64,000 nt of DNA. Origin: Pagrus major. Its lineage: Eukaryota; Chordata; Actinopteri; Spariformes; Sparidae. The translations under genes and the position numbers were made by a program. Location: assembly GCF_040436345.1 (NCBI RefSeq), contig NC_133223.1, positions 6,304,847 to 6,368,846 of the forward strand, given 5' to 3'. A model generated the notes under the pieces. It was given only the letters and a program-made list of their open reading frames with translations. It made no database searches and was not told the origin of the DNA. Positions 22,854 through 54,703 of the stretch are shown here, piece after piece (position 1 is the stretch's first letter; each line of letters opens with the position of its first letter).

Positions 22854-23073
22854 TGTAGATCGCTATGTTAAGATTGGTTCAGTTTGAGCTAGTACAGCCA
22901 CTGTATTTGCAGTCAGTAAAAGCTGCACATGCGTATACTCTAGGAGGCGTGGTCGGGTGTGTAATGTATTCGCTATTACGATGTGTGTCTGCTTGCATCC
23001 TTGGTGCTACAGTTAATAAACTTGAGTTATGGTCAAACCTAAAGCTTATCGTCATTCCAGTAAGCTTCCAACA
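22854..23073 (+). repeat. Outer element 3' LTR
   Basis: 220 bp, TGTAGATC...TTCCAACA, with five substitutions relative to 9435-9654. It is followed by GTTTG at 23074-23078. Confidence 0.92.
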
Positions 23074-24165
23074 GTTTGTTTGTAAAGCTGACTGTTTTTC
23101 AAATGATATCTGTTGTATTAATAGATCCAGCCATTGTGTGATGTTGACCTTTTTCCTATTTTTCCAGTTCTGTAGTATTGTTTTCTTGGCGATAGTTAGG
23201 GCTACAAACAGGGGTATTATGATTTGTTTTGAATGTGTGTTGAGTGTATCTAGATTGCCGAGTATGCATATGGAAGGAGAAAGTGGGATTTTACAGCCAG
23301 TGAACTGAGATAGTGTGGTGGTTACTTCTTTCCAGAAATGGTGTATTGGTGGACAGAGCCAGAGTGCATGGAGGTAGTCATCTGTTGTATTGAGTGTACA
23401 ATGAGTGCATATGTCTGAACCGGTTAATCCCATTAAGTGCATTTTGTTTTGTGTAATGTGTGTTCTGTGGATGATCTTGTATTGTATTAGTCTTATGTTG
23501 GTGTTCCTGGACATACTGAAGGTGTTATTGCAAATGTTATTCCAAAATTGGTTATCAGTGTTGATGTTGAGGTCTTTTTCCCATTTGTTTATTGGATATG
23601 GTGTGTATTGTCAGTGGGGCATATAAGTTTATACAGTTTTGAGAGTGGTTTGTTTGATTTTGCGATTTTATTGATGCTGTCCAATAGTGGTGGTTGTTCT
23701 AGATGTGTGTTTGATATGTCTATTTTTGTCTTGATTGTATTTTTTAATTGGATGTATTGTAAAAATTGTTGTTTTTTGATGCCATATATACCAGTGAGTT
23801 GTTGGAATGATAGCAGGGTGTTACAGTCAAAAATGTGGTGTAGGTGTGTGATTCCTTTTTCTTTCCATTTAGTGCCTATCAGAGGTGATTTATTTGCTGT
23901 GAAGTCTGGGTTGTTCCATATGGGTGTTTGAGTGATAGGTGAGATTGTAGTGTGTTTTATTTTATTGACTTTCCACCAAGCTGTCAGAGTTGTGGCGATT
24001 GCAATATTTTTGAAGCAGTTGTGGTGTTTGATTGTGTCGCTGATGAAAGGTAGATGGCTGTAATGGCTATGTCTTGGCATTCAGTTTGTTCGATGTCAAT
24101 CCATGGGTGGTGGTGATGAGTTGCGTGGGTCCATTTGATAAGATATCGTAACTGATTTGCGGCGA
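23074..24165 (-). pseudogene. Tx1/L1-like LINE ORF2, C-terminal region
   Basis: Minus-strand frames encode the part of an L1-like ORF2 downstream of reverse transcriptase. They include an AANQLRYLIKWTH start near 24150, a LTAWWKVNK segment, a KMHLMGLTGSD.C.HC segment (Cys/His motif near the C-terminus) and an LHALWLCPPIHHFW stretch. The frame changes between 23589 and 23514, so the copy is inactive. It resumes at 9434 beyond the Gypsy element and begins at 25326 beyond the inserted LINE. Confidence 0.85.
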
Positions 24166-25318
24166 TGCTGGTGGATCCCCCCCTTGTGTCCTGGATTGTG
24201 GATTACCTCACTGGCCGACCACAGTACGTGCGCTTGCGGCACTGTGTGTCAGATGCAGTGGTCAGCAACACCGGGGCCCCACAAGGGACTGTCCTCTCTC
24301 CTTTCCTCCTCACCCTTTACACCACGGACTTCAGCTACCAGACAGTCTTGCCATCTTCAGAAGTTTTCTAATGACTCTGCTGTCGTTGGATGAATCAGCA
24401 AGGGTGAGGAGGCTGAATACAGGGCTGTGGTTGACAACTTCGTCACATAGTGTGAGCTGAACCACCTGCAGCTCAACACAACAAAGACCAAAGAGCTGGT
24501 GGTGGATCTGAGGAGAGCCAGGACACCAGTGACCCCAGTTTCCATCCTTGGGCATAACGTAGACATCGTTGAACACTACAAATATCTGGGGGTGTTCATC
24601 GACAATAAACTGGACTGGACTAAGAACACTGAAGTCCTTTACAAGAAGAGACAGAGCCGCCTCTATTTTCTGAGGAGGCTCCGCTCCTTTAACATCTGCC
24701 GGACTATGCTGAGGATGTTTTTTAAGTCTGTGGTGGCCAGTGCTATTCTGTTTGCTGTTGTGTGCTGGGGTAGCAGACTGAGAGTAGCAGATGCCAACAG
24801 ACTCAACAAGCTGATCAGGAAGGCCAGTGACGTTGTGGGGGTGGAGCTGGACACACTGGACACACTGACAGCAGTGTCATACTGGAGGATGCTGTCAAAG
24901 TTGCGGCCGATACTGCAGTATGGCTCTCACCCTCTTCACAACGCTCTGGTCAAACAGAGGAGCACCTTCAGCGAGAGACTAATTGCTCCCAAATGCATCA
25001 CTGAGCACCACAGGAAGTCATTCCTACCTGTGGCCATTAAACTTTACAACTCCTCCCTCTGATGATCGGACTCAAATGGCTCTATATATTTATAGATGTG
25101 TATATATATGTGTATCTATGTGTATATATATATTTCCCATACCATATATATATTGCACTGTATATTTGTAAATACTTGGAGTGGTCATTGAACACTTGAG
25201 ATTGTCTATTTTATTACTTTATTTATATCCTTATCTCTTGTTTCCATTCATGCTATATTTCTATTTCTACTTTGCACAGAGCATCTGGAACAAAAACAAT
25301 TTCCCCCCGGGGATTAAT
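24166..25318 (+). mobile_element. 5'-truncated L2/CR1-like LINE inserted in the Tx1/L1-like LINE
   Basis: Plus-strand frames encode the end of a reverse transcriptase: GAPQGTVLSPFLLTLYT, then a degenerate catalytic loop (FSNDSAVVG in place of F-x-D-D), then a long open part (24499-25062) with KYLGVFIDNKLDW, LYFLRRLRSFN and a conserved end HRKSFLPVAIKLYNSS. Stops at about 24392 and 24449 and a frame change near 24370 disable it. The 3' UTR carries TATATG repeats and ends with a CCCCCGGGGATTAAT terminus, usual for fish L2-type LINEs. The clade name is from motif memory. Confidence 0.85.
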
Positions 25319-25325
25319 GCTTAAT

Positions 25326-27358
25326 TAGTGCTTCTAGGCCTCCTTGACGTTTGGATTGTTGTAATGTGGTAAGTTTTATTCTGGGTTTTTTTTTTCCAAT
25401 AGAATGTTGTTGTTGATGTGTCCAGTGAGTTAAACCATTTTGCTGAATAGGTAATTGATTCTTGGTAAAATCATCATTTTTATTGTGGCTATGCATCCTA
25501 TAATTGAAAGTGGTAATGTCATCCATCGGTTTAAATCGTCTTGTATTGTTTTAGGAGAGGAGTGAAATTCAGGTGGAACAACTCTGACAGCTTGGTGGAG
25601 AATTTGATGCCTAAATACGTGATGTTGCCAGTAGGGGCAACATCACATATTGTGTAGTCAGAGATATTGGAGTATGTATTGATGGTTGTGATAAATTCTT
25701 TGATAGATTTGTTTGGGTTCTGTATGAATAGAAGTACATCATCTCCATATAGGTTGATTTTATGTGTTATGTTATTAGTGCGAATGCCTGTGATATTGTT
25801 GTTTTGACATATTGCTGCTGCTAATGGTTTGATGAAAAGTGCAAATAGTGAAGGTGAGAGGGGACATCCTTGTCTTGTGCCTCTGTACAGTGTGAAGTTT
25901 GATGAAATTAGATTGTTAATGATTGATGCTCTTGGTTTGATGTAGAATGTTTTAATCCATTGCATATATGACTGTCCAAAACCAAATTTTTCCAGAGTTT
26001 TTATGAGAAATGTCCAGTTTACCTTGTCAAATGCTTTTTCAGCATCTAGTGAGAAGATTATAGTTTTTGAGTTATTTTTATAGGATAAATTTATCAGGTT
26101 TAAAAGACGACGTGTGTTATTTGATGAGTGTCTGCCTTTAATGAATCCTGTCTTATTGGGGTGAATTAGTGATGAGATGACTGATTCAATCCGCATTGCA
26201 AGTGCTTTGCTAATATCTTTGATATCTGTGTTTATTAAAGAAATGGGTCTGTAACTTGAGCAGTGAGCTCCTTATTAGTTTTGAGTAATACTGAAATGCG
26301 TGTTGTGTTCATGTGATAGGGAATGGATTTATTCTTCTTAATTTTATCTGTCATTCTGGTGAATAGTGGTGATAGTGTTTGCCAGAAGTGTTTGTAAAAT
26401 TCAGTGGGGAATCCATCCAGTCCGGGAGCTTTATTATTTGACATTGTTTTTAGTGCTTTTTCATATTCTGCAGATGTTAATGGGGTGTCTAAAATGTCTG
26501 CTTGGTCTTTTGTTAGTGAGGGTAATGTAATGCTATCTAGGAATGTTTCTACTGCTGCTAGGTTTGTTTCCTTGTTGTCATTGTATAAATCACAGTAGTA
26601 TTGTCTAAAGATATTGTTTATGGTTTGTGGGTCACCGGTGATATTCCCTGTTGAGTCTTTGATTGTTGTGATGAGTGATTTCTCCTTATTGCGTTTGAGT
26701 TGATTTGCTAAGTATTTGCCGGATTTGTCATTGTGTTCAAAATAGTTATATCTTAGTCTTTGTAACATGAATTGTGTCCTTTTATTGAAAATATTGTTGA
26801 GTTGGAATTTGACTTCTCTGATTTCTTTGAGTGTTTGTTCTGTGGGGTTGATTGCATAGGAATTGTGTAGTTGTTTGATTTTTTCCTCCAGTTTTCCTTG
26901 TTCTTTCTTTTTTTATATGTTGAGTATGAGATGATTTTTCCTCTTAGTACTGCTTTGGCTGTTTCCCAGATGATTGTTGGTGAAGTATTTGCTGTGTCAT
27001 TTGTTTCTATGAATAATGTCCATTCTTTCTTAAAATATGAGTTAATGTCTTTATCTTGGAGTAAGGATGTGTTGAATCGCCGTCTTGAGTTGATTTTCAT
27101 TTCTGTTTTTTTGTGCATTATGAAGCTGATCGGTGCATGGCCGGATATGATAATTGGATGGATTATGGGGTCAGAGATATCTGTCATCATGGAATTGCTT
27201 GTTAGAAAATAATCAATTTGTGAGAAAGATTGGTGGACCGGAGAGAAGTAGTTGTATTCTCTGGCTGACGGGTTTTGTAGCCTCCAACTATCGCCAAGAC
27301 CTAGATCCCTTATGTACTGTTTGATTATTTGTGATGAGTGCCAGTTTTTGGTGATTTC
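25326..27358 (-). pseudogene. Tx1/L1-like LINE ORF2, endonuclease end and reverse transcriptase
   Basis: Reading right to left, this contains the last part of an APE-type endonuclease (QIDYFLTSN near 27200 and ISGHAP near 27130, with the catalytic His), a basic linker, and reverse transcriptase blocks: a MSNNKAPGLDGFPTEFYK block near 26420, GFIKGRHSSNNTR, TRQGCPLSPSLFALF and YGDDVLL at about 25750. Frame changes near 26760 and 26255, and a small deletion near 25625, show a dead copy. The 5' part of the endonuclease and ORF1 are missing (truncated near 27358). Endonuclease plus GDD/YGDD reverse transcriptase indicates an L1-superfamily member, probably Tx1-like. Confidence 0.87.
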
Positions 27359-27489
27359 TCATCATAGTCACATTACAACCACATAGCTGTATCAGAATCT
27401 GAAATGTCTGATTTGGTGACTCAAGATTGAGAGTTCTTTTGGTTGTAGTTTCAGGATAATTGTTGTTGGTTATATACAGCCTTTTATTG

Positions 27490-28018
27490 GCAAACCAGTG
27501 AAATCAACATATTTGAACAACTTATCCACCCCCTCATTTCCTCCCGCCTGGACTACTGTAACTCCTCATTCATGTGCCGAGGCAATACAGCAGCTGGCCA
27601 CCTCAGTTGGTACAGAATACAGCAGCAAGATGTCTCACAAACACTTGACCTTGGGAACACATCACTGAATGCACTGCTAACCTCTGATTCTGCTATCAGA
27701 GAACCAAATCTTGTTAACAGTACCACGGTCCTAAAAACAAACAGGTTCACGCTTTTATGGCTTTAGCCCCAACACTTTTGAGCAAATTGCCTCTGATTGT
27801 CAGATTAGATGAGCCAGTTCCTTAATCTCAAAAGTTTTAAGAAAAACACAAACAAGCATTTGGATGAAGTCTGTTTTGATGTTTTAATGTTTTGTTGCAT
27901 TTGTATTCTTATTTCTATGATTCCCTAGCTTTGCACCTATATACACCTTGTAACTAGAGAAACAAAGTGTATTATTGTTATCATTATTATTATTGTTATT
28001 ATTATTATTGTTAATATT
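27490..28018 (+). mobile_element. Degenerate LINE fragment with (ATT)n tail
   Basis: Pieces of a LINE C-terminus are readable: LIHPLISSRLDYCNSS near 27520-27565, then weak matches to the WNKLPL/VRLDE region near 27780-27810. Multiple stops and frame changes interrupt it. It ends in a TTA/ATT microsatellite at about 27972-28015, a usual 3' end for such elements. Confidence 0.65.
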
Positions 28019-28125
28019 ACATCAGGAGTAACAGCAAGAATGAACTCTATTCAGATAGCAGTTGCTTACAGACAGGTTACAGTGTGTAAAAACTACAAAA
28101 CATGGAAAAAAAACAAAGTTTTAGT

Positions 28126-28200
28126 GTCGTACCACCAGACTACAGAGCAGCTTCTTCCCTCAGGCTGTGAGACTCTTAAATCCAGCCTCAGCACCCTGCC
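28126..28200 (+). mobile_element. Short LINE C-terminal remnant
   Basis: A frame with RTTRLQSSFFPQAVRLLN is a well-conserved tail of fish LINE ORF2 proteins. It is only about 25 codons and without function. Confidence 0.55.
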
Positions 28201-29163
28201 ATAAAGAACGTTTCATGTTATGACTTGAAGGTGAAGGTGACAGGCGTGTAGAATAACAACAATAACTGTTCAGAAACAGACAATCTTCTCACTGATGGTC
28301 TCTTCTGTCATGTAAAGGCATCAGTGTTAAATTAAGATTGAGATTGTTTAATAACCAGTTAAAAATGTAATTAATTAATTAATTAATTAAATCACCGCTT
28401 AAATGACAACATAAGAAATCAAATGAGAGGCAAACAGCATCATCAAAGAACCAGACAGGAATTTATTACAGTAATTAGAAGAAACACTGTTAGTGCTGAC
28501 AGTAAAATCATCTTTGGCTTTGACTGTAGTCAGCGAGATACAAGTGTCACAGTCTGTGCAGAGCCTTTCACAGTTGGAGAACTAGAGAATTTGTCACATG
28601 CCTTACGACTAATGAAATATTGTATTCTTAGCAATGATTAACGTACAGTATCTTCTTTATTCTTCGACCAAATATTGAGCAATCTGCTTTCTATACCCTT
28701 GCAGTTGCAGCGGCCTGGAGGCCATCCAAGCCTGCCAGTCTCTCACAGTACTAACACACACATAATGTGTTCACACTCACATGTTTTGGCTTCAAATACC
28801 TGGTTTGGTCACACAAACACAGCTGGAAATGTCCCCAGACCTCCTAAAAATATCCAATGTATCATCTGAATACAAGTATATCCAATTTGTAATATCACGC
28901 TTACAAATTCCAGCACGCAGACTTGAACTGCGGGCGACCGTTTGGCAGCTTTCGTCACCTATAACTCCACAACATCCCCCTCCCAATGTGACATTCAGTG
29001 ATGTGATAATGATATGGCACATTTTGAATAAATGTACAGTATGTAGCCTATGCCACATACAAATGTGGACGTATCTGTTGTTTGCAGGTGACTGGGCTGA
29101 GGGAATGAGCTAATTCAGACGTGTCCTCCTTGACTTGGCCATTCCTCAGGATCAAATGGCATC
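28200..29163. other. Intergenic region upstream of the KIAA2012-like gene
   Basis: No gene is seen. A (TTAA)n run lies at about 28370-28390. The sequence just before 29164 should hold the promoter and 5' UTR of the downstream gene, but I see no TATA box or CpG-rich block. An upstream non-coding exon cannot be excluded. Confidence 0.4.
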
Positions 29164-48916
<19,753 letters not shown>

Positions 48917-48981
48917 ACTGAGAATGAAAAGAAGTGTTTGATCAAATTAAATCATTATTAACTCAAATGGAACACACTCAG

Positions 48982-49019
<38 letters not shown>
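48982..49019 (+). repeat. (GAT)n microsatellite in the 3' UTR of the KIAA2012-like gene
   Basis: About 12 units of GAT/ATG, 65 bp after the stop codon. Confidence 0.9.
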
Positions 49020-49304
49020 GGAGACAACCATCTCCAGTTTTCAATTCTAAATGTGGATATGTTTAGTTTTATAAATTTCAGTATTAGTATTAATATAAGG
49101 GTATTTGTCAGGGGCAAGATTTGACAAGATCAGAATATCATTGCAATACAAACACAGCAATTTGTGAAGGCAGTTGACTATCATGTACACATCCCATTCT
49201 CAATAAACATGTGCTCCAGTGTCTTCTCCTGCTGCTTGTTGTGTTCACAAATATATATACGTATATACTAAATATAAATAATATACTATCGAAATGAAAT
49301 ACCT

Positions 49305-50202
49305 TCACTTGTGATAGAGTTGCAATCTTTTTATTGTCACCAACGTTTTAAAAGCACGTCCAATTTTTGACAACACAAGACCATATATGATTGGATTCAG
49401 ACGAGGCTGAACGATCAGTCCATACATTGATAAAATAACACACAGCTCAAATGGAACAAACAACATGTCAGATCTGTGACTGGCCAGGCTGTTGAAACAG
49501 GCAAAGACAAAGCTGAGGAGTGAAACAGCGTGTGGAGTGCACGTGTTAAAGCCTTCTTTTTAGCCTCTCTGGAAGCTTTTAAACGCACTGACAATATCTT
49601 TACATACGTGAATACAATGAAACTGAGAGGAGCAGCTACAGTTAATAAGAGGCCAAAAAACAACATCATGAAGATATGACATCGTTCTGTTTGGTGAACA
49701 AGACAGTTCAACCGCAAGATGGTTCTCACAGTGAAGGTTGTTGATAATGAAGCCACAGCGCTTTGAACGAATTGTGAATGACAGTAAAACTTCTACAAGA
49801 GAAACTGTCCAAATAACAAGAATGAGTATTTGTACTTTTCTTGTAGTGATCATGAGATTATAATGTAAAGGCTTACAAATACATATATATCTGTCATATG
49901 CCATTACTGTTAGGGTTCCTAATTCAATTGCCACATATGAATATTTGAATGAAGCAGAAGAGGTTGAAATTTCATGAGTCTCTGACAAGATTTGCTGCTG
50001 CTTTCATTCAGACACAAACTGCACAGGAACAGATACATGGGCTCGTGCAGATTTCTGTCCACATAAATGATTAGAATAAGAGCTGTGTTGGCAAAAATAA
50101 CTGATATGTAACAAAGCATTGCCAGGATGAAATACAGGTACATAAACCTCCCTATGTCACCATACATAACACAAATGACACAATCTGTGTTGAGTGTTCC
50201 AT
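49305..50202 (-). pseudogene. Olfactory receptor pseudogene (teleost type, class A GPCR)
   Basis: A single-exon odorant-receptor frame can be followed on the minus strand from ATG at 50200-50202 to TGA at 49305-49307. It includes an HEPMYLFLCSL block after TM1, MAYDRYICICKPLHYN at the end of TM3 (the DRY-type motif), paired Cys in the second outer loop, a KAL..A segment before TM6 and a QPRLNP/PIIYG-like end. It changes frame at least four times: directly after the first 14 codons, near 49,980 (with about 15 residues missing from the TM2-TM3 loop), between about 49,670 and 49,760, and before TM6 near 49,540. It cannot make a seven-helix receptor. No intact neighbour of the same family is in the window. 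Confidence 0.85.
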
Positions 50203-51782
50203 GGTCTCAGTAAGAAGACAAAAAGTCTATGTAGTTGTTTTAAGTCTTTTGAGGGTATGTGACTGCAAATTTATGAAGAAATGCAATATTTCAACCCATG
50301 TTTCAAAAGCATAAACATGAATTCACAGTACACTGATGCAGTAAAGTGTTCCACTCATAAACATCACATTTTTGGTAGAGGCAGTGCTATACTAAAACAT
50401 ATTATAAAGCCTGTATTTAGCAGCGTGAACAGTACAAACTCTTGAGAGGCTCAGATAAATGTGTCCTCTCCTCCCCACTGAGACGAACACACACAGTATT
50501 ACCCACCCACCTCACTAACTGTTGAAGTTGCCTTGAGCAAAACATTGATTCTGGATTATTGAACTCCATGGGTCATACTGTCATAGTCATCACTGCCAAT
50601 CATTGTCAGGATTGAGTTGAGGGTACAATGACGGGCAGTCAGTAGTAGGATCCTCTGAAGACAGGTGACCTCCACGGCCATCCTCATACAATTGCTGGCC
50701 ACCCCACTTTGCAAGTGCCCTCCCCTCGTGAGTTGCATATTCATAATATCCTTCTCAGTAATGAGTACTGCATATTATGCTTCTATCATATATTTTGCAT
50801 TAGGTACATAGCTTGCTAGCCGATTTTCAGCATCCATCACTGTTCTTCATACTGTGCCCTTACTGGTCAACATTTTGCCAGAATGAAGGAGTATTGTTAA
50901 GAGGGACACATTTTTGTGGAGGGAACCAGGGTGATGCTAACTTCAGGGTTAGCCTACAAAATGTGTCATGTTCACATGTGGATTGTGCATAAACCATTAA
51001 TGCTGTACATTACATTCTGAGGCATTGCCATTTGCTCCATTTCTATCAATATTCAAACCCAATAATATAAAAAAATCAAATCTGTCTAACTCCTCCGGAT
51101 ATGTTTGTTCACCCAAAAATGAAAATTCAGTCATTATCTACTCACACCCATGGTTTGAAGTCCACTAAACATTTTTGGAACTCACAGTAAAACTTAAAAA
51201 TGTTCAGATCAATTTGGATTCTCTGGGCCTCTGGAGACTTGGATTATGCCGAACAAGCTGTATGGAGTAATTTTATGTTTTATGATTCGGTAGTCCACAG
51301 CTACATTGTAAAAATCAATTGACATCCATTAGCATACACCTGACATTCAGACAGAAGTAGTGCAGGTAGAGTTGCCAGGATGACCGTGCTGGGAAGGGAA
51401 TACGAGAAAATTGCTTAATTTCTGCAAAGCTGGTGCTGAGCTTTATGACAGTGGTGCATTCTGACAAGTTCACATGCATGAAGTTTCTGCGACAGACACG
51501 GGAAAGTGAAAGGGCAAAAGGAATTTATAGCAGGAGGAGGATGGACATACCCAGTGTACACATACTAGGTCTGGAGGCCTTTCTAGTCAGTCATTCATTA
51601 TAATTTCATAGGTTAATGTATATATGACACAGTTACAAGAGCATCCTAAAAGTGATGTGAAGAATTGTTTTGATTTGTGTTAGCATCTGCGTGTGTCTCC
51701 TTCTCTATGATGAAATACAAGTATGCGAGCCACCTTTGGACTTATTTGGACACAGTAATTTCAGTAGCACTGGGCGACACAA

Positions 51783-52025
51783 ACAAGCCCAGAGGTGATC
51801 TCTGCTTACTGTAATGAGAGTCATGAGGTCCTCTGCTGTGACCTCTCCAGTGTTCCAGCTCCACAGTGGTGAACAGGCCTCAGGGAGCAGAGTAGCTACA
51901 GCCGGGCTAATTATGACGAGTGGCTACTGTGTGTTGTCCTCATGAGATGCTCCTCCAAGCAAATACCTCACACCTCAGTAAAATGATCAAAACGATTCAA
52001 TATGTAATATTATTATTCAGTCTCA
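51783..52025 (+). repeat. Duplicated non-coding segment, copy B (mate at 5993-6245)
   Basis: Same orientation as copy A. The middle 80 bp (TTCCAGCTC.ACAGTGGTGAA through CTCAGGGAGCAG) is the best conserved part. Confidence 0.6.
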
Positions 52026-52730
52026 GAGTCTTTTTCTTGCCTGTTCTGATGGCTTTCATTTTAGTAGCACACGTAGTGACCACCTCTGAGGGCATGGATG
52101 TGTTCTTGAGAGGTTCCTTGGGTCAACGTGTGATTATCTTCATTATCCAGCAAGAGCAAGTAAACAAACTTCACCTCAGTGGAGACCCAAACACACAAAC
52201 AACTTGCTGAAATGCCCTGTTATCCCTCATGTCAGGAGAGGGCTCCTCTCGTTTGTGGTGCTAGCTCTGACATTTGTTTAATAAATTCTGAATGTTTCTT
52301 CTTCAGTTCTTCGTCAATCCCGTTTTCAACAGCTGCTTCAAGTTGCTTCTTGCCAATCAGCCTGATTGGATTGATATAGCTGGCATTATTCTATGTTTTT
52401 CTGAATGTCAACAAATCCTGTCAGATCCCTATCTCTGTAGTTGTAGTCTTTCAGTATTACACTTAAACAGAAATGCATTTTGAGCCCACAAATTGAACCT
52501 CTAACTAAAGCTGGCACAAGACAACTTACATGAAGTTGACATGATTTTTCCCAAACAACTTTTAAACCCTCTAAACCAGTGCTGCCCAATGTGGGGCCAA
52601 TGGGCCAAAGTTGACCCGCCATAAGGTTTTATTTGCCCACCACCTGTTTTTAGTGAAAAAACAACAACATTAATTATAAAAAACTGGAATAAGTTTATGC
52701 CGTTTAATTTTTTTGAAGGTTACAATGCTC

Positions 52731-53184
52731 TTCAAAGGAAAAGTTCAGTTTTGTAGTCCACAAAACATTTCAACATTAATGTAAAAAACAACCAAACACA
52801 ACACATCAAATGGCTCAATACAGCTCGTCTGGTGTAACCCAAGTCTCCACGAGCTTCAGTATCTGAAGTCGGTACACAAGCCCATCTGTGCGTTGAGGGC
52901 TTCAAATAACGTCTTTTCAAATCAAGTTGGGATCTCTGGGCTTCTGGAGACTTGGAAGATGCAGGATTGAGCTGTATGAAGCCATGGTTATTTCTCTTGT
53001 CAGGGGTTTGTTTACGTTCCAAAACAAGTCCCCAGCTACTTCAGTTGTTTAGCAGAAAGCAGCAACTCTATTTTGCTGTGAAGCTCAAGATATGTTTTGT
53101 GGACTACGAAACTTTTGACTCTTAATCGGTGGCAGGGTGAGTGAATAACTGAAGTTTAATATTTGGGTGAACTTATCCTTTAAA
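52731..53184. mobile_element. Short inverted-repeat element (MITE-like)
   Basis: The left end TTCAAAGGAAAAGTTCA and the reverse complement of the right end TTTAAAGGATAAGTTCA agree at 15 of 17 positions. The 454-bp body shares blocks (CTCTGGGC.TCTGGAGACTTGGA) with the repeat near 51200. No transposase frame is present. Confidence 0.6.
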
Positions 53185-53399
53185 TATGTAGGATGCCTCA
53201 TCAGGATTTATCTTTCATAATGTAGATATAAGCGGCAGGGTGACACTTTGCACAGAAAGTCAGTCAACTAAGAGAACTTGGGATCCAAGTAGGCTCCATC
53301 TTAACGACACAAGAGACACAATAGCTTTAGGTGCGTGGCTCACCATTAAGTTTCAGTTTTGACCCTTCAAGGAAAAAAAGTTTGAACACTACTTTACTC

Positions 53400-54703
53400 T
53401 AAACAAATGCACAATTGTGTTGCTCAGACATACAACCTGTGTCTGTGAAGAAGAAGCTGCAATTTCATTACAGAGTGATCATCTGTCCAATAGACGACCT
53501 TTGCTCTACGCTTTGCTCTACGTACTGGCTGGACCCGGAAACACGTCACTGCGTTGTGCTGTAATGGCAACACACAGCTACGACACTGTTTATTCCTACA
53601 TCTCTGTGAAAAGATCATTTTCTGCCGCTTGTTTAGTGATGTATGATACATTAATGAATAGTGTTGGCCAGTGTTTAATGATGTGCCTACAGAGAGAATG
53701 TTAGAAGCTGCTCGTTAGCAAAGTTAGCAGTCAGCTAACGTTAACTGGCTGAACGGTTGATCACAAACCAGGTGAGTAACATGTCTCCTCTGTCCTCCCA
53801 GTCTCCACTTTAACTGCAGAGTCTGACCCACATAGAGACCGGGCAGACGCCTCACGAACTGTCTGCACCACTGGTTTTAAGTCAGTGTTAGCATGAACAC
53901 ACCTGGTTGTGTCTGCTCCAGACAGTCTGAAACGTGTTGGCTGCATTTTCTTAACAGGGAGATTAGCTACCTAAAGAATGCTAACGCTAATTGAAGTATT
54001 TTTTCTTTGCTAGTGAGTTTCATCGTAAACACCTGCACGGAATTCTGCAAAATGCACACATTTTGTCTTAGTCTTATTTGACAGTGTGGCTCATGATCCT
54101 GTCTCTGACGTGTCGGTCACATAGTACAGATGAACAGCTGTGCAGTCTGCTTAAAACAATAGCCTGACTGAGCTCCTGTTACAGGAGTGAGAGGAACATT
54201 CACAACACTTTCAGTGTGCTCGACACTAAAAACACTTTGTAGAGCTGATCCAAATACTAGATACTGAACAAAGTGTATGAACTAATGCAGGGGACTGCTC
54301 CTGTTATTCATGCTGTTGTCAGTAGTATACCACGAAATGAGAACAATATGTGTTCATTAGTGATTGTCATACTTAATACAGTTTTAACCATCATAGGTTT
54401 CCTATAAGGTTGTCCTCTACCTGTCCCTGCTGTGTTGGTTGTTTGTTTTCTAGACATTATTGCATGACGGTGATGTAACTAATAAAAACAGAGGTCTAAA
54501 TGTTCAGTGTGACTGACAGTATTTCTCTGAATTATAACATTTTAAAGTTCTGTCACTGTTGAGACAGTTGTAACAAGTGACATAGTTGTAAACAAAGAGC
54601 TGTATGGTTAAACAGCTCTCCTGAACTGTGATATAATTGTGCATGCAGGTAAAACTCTGAAGAACCTTCTCCAGCTTTTTTGGGTTCGGTTGTCTTTTCT
54701 AAA
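53400..54703 (+). promoter_or_regulatory. Putative promoter and 5' UTR region of the coiled-coil gene
   Basis: A strong donor CAG|GTGAGT at 53771/53772 ends a GC-richer stretch (about 53500-53771), which may be a non-coding first exon. Possible acceptors before the ATG are near 54453 and 54651. A 12-bp direct tandem (CTTTGCTCTACG twice, about 53501-53524) lies in it. This is an inference from signals only. Confidence 0.35.

Larger units (their letters stand above)
9435..23073 (+). mobile_element. Outer Ty3/Gypsy LTR retrotransposon (mag/SURL-like), interrupted by a second Gypsy element
   Basis: Both ends are defined by 220-bp LTRs that begin TG and end CA, flanked by the GTTTG duplication. 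Without the inner insertion the element is about 4.9 kb. Its gag, protease, reverse transcriptase, RNase H and integrase lie in one reading frame, which is split at 11037/19746 by the inner element and stopped once at 21873. The order PR-RT-RH-IN defines Ty3/Gypsy. The pair of zinc knuckles, the I-V-D-D catalytic loop and the absence of a chromodomain or env suggest the mag/SURL group. That clade call is an inference from motif style. Confidence 0.9.
50203..53400. other. Intergenic region with repeats
   Basis: No gene is seen. It contains a copy of the 44.9-kb repeat (50918-50957), a dispersed repeat starting CACCCAAAAATGAAAATTCA near 51110-51350, the duplicated segment at 51783-52025 and an inverted-repeat element at 52731-53184. 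Confidence 0.55.

Noticed and set aside
22879..23514. A minus-strand 211-codon frame running across the outer LTR boundary
   Set aside because: It is a fusion of the LINE ORF2 (to 23074) with antisense LTR sequence, caused by the insertion, and not a real protein.
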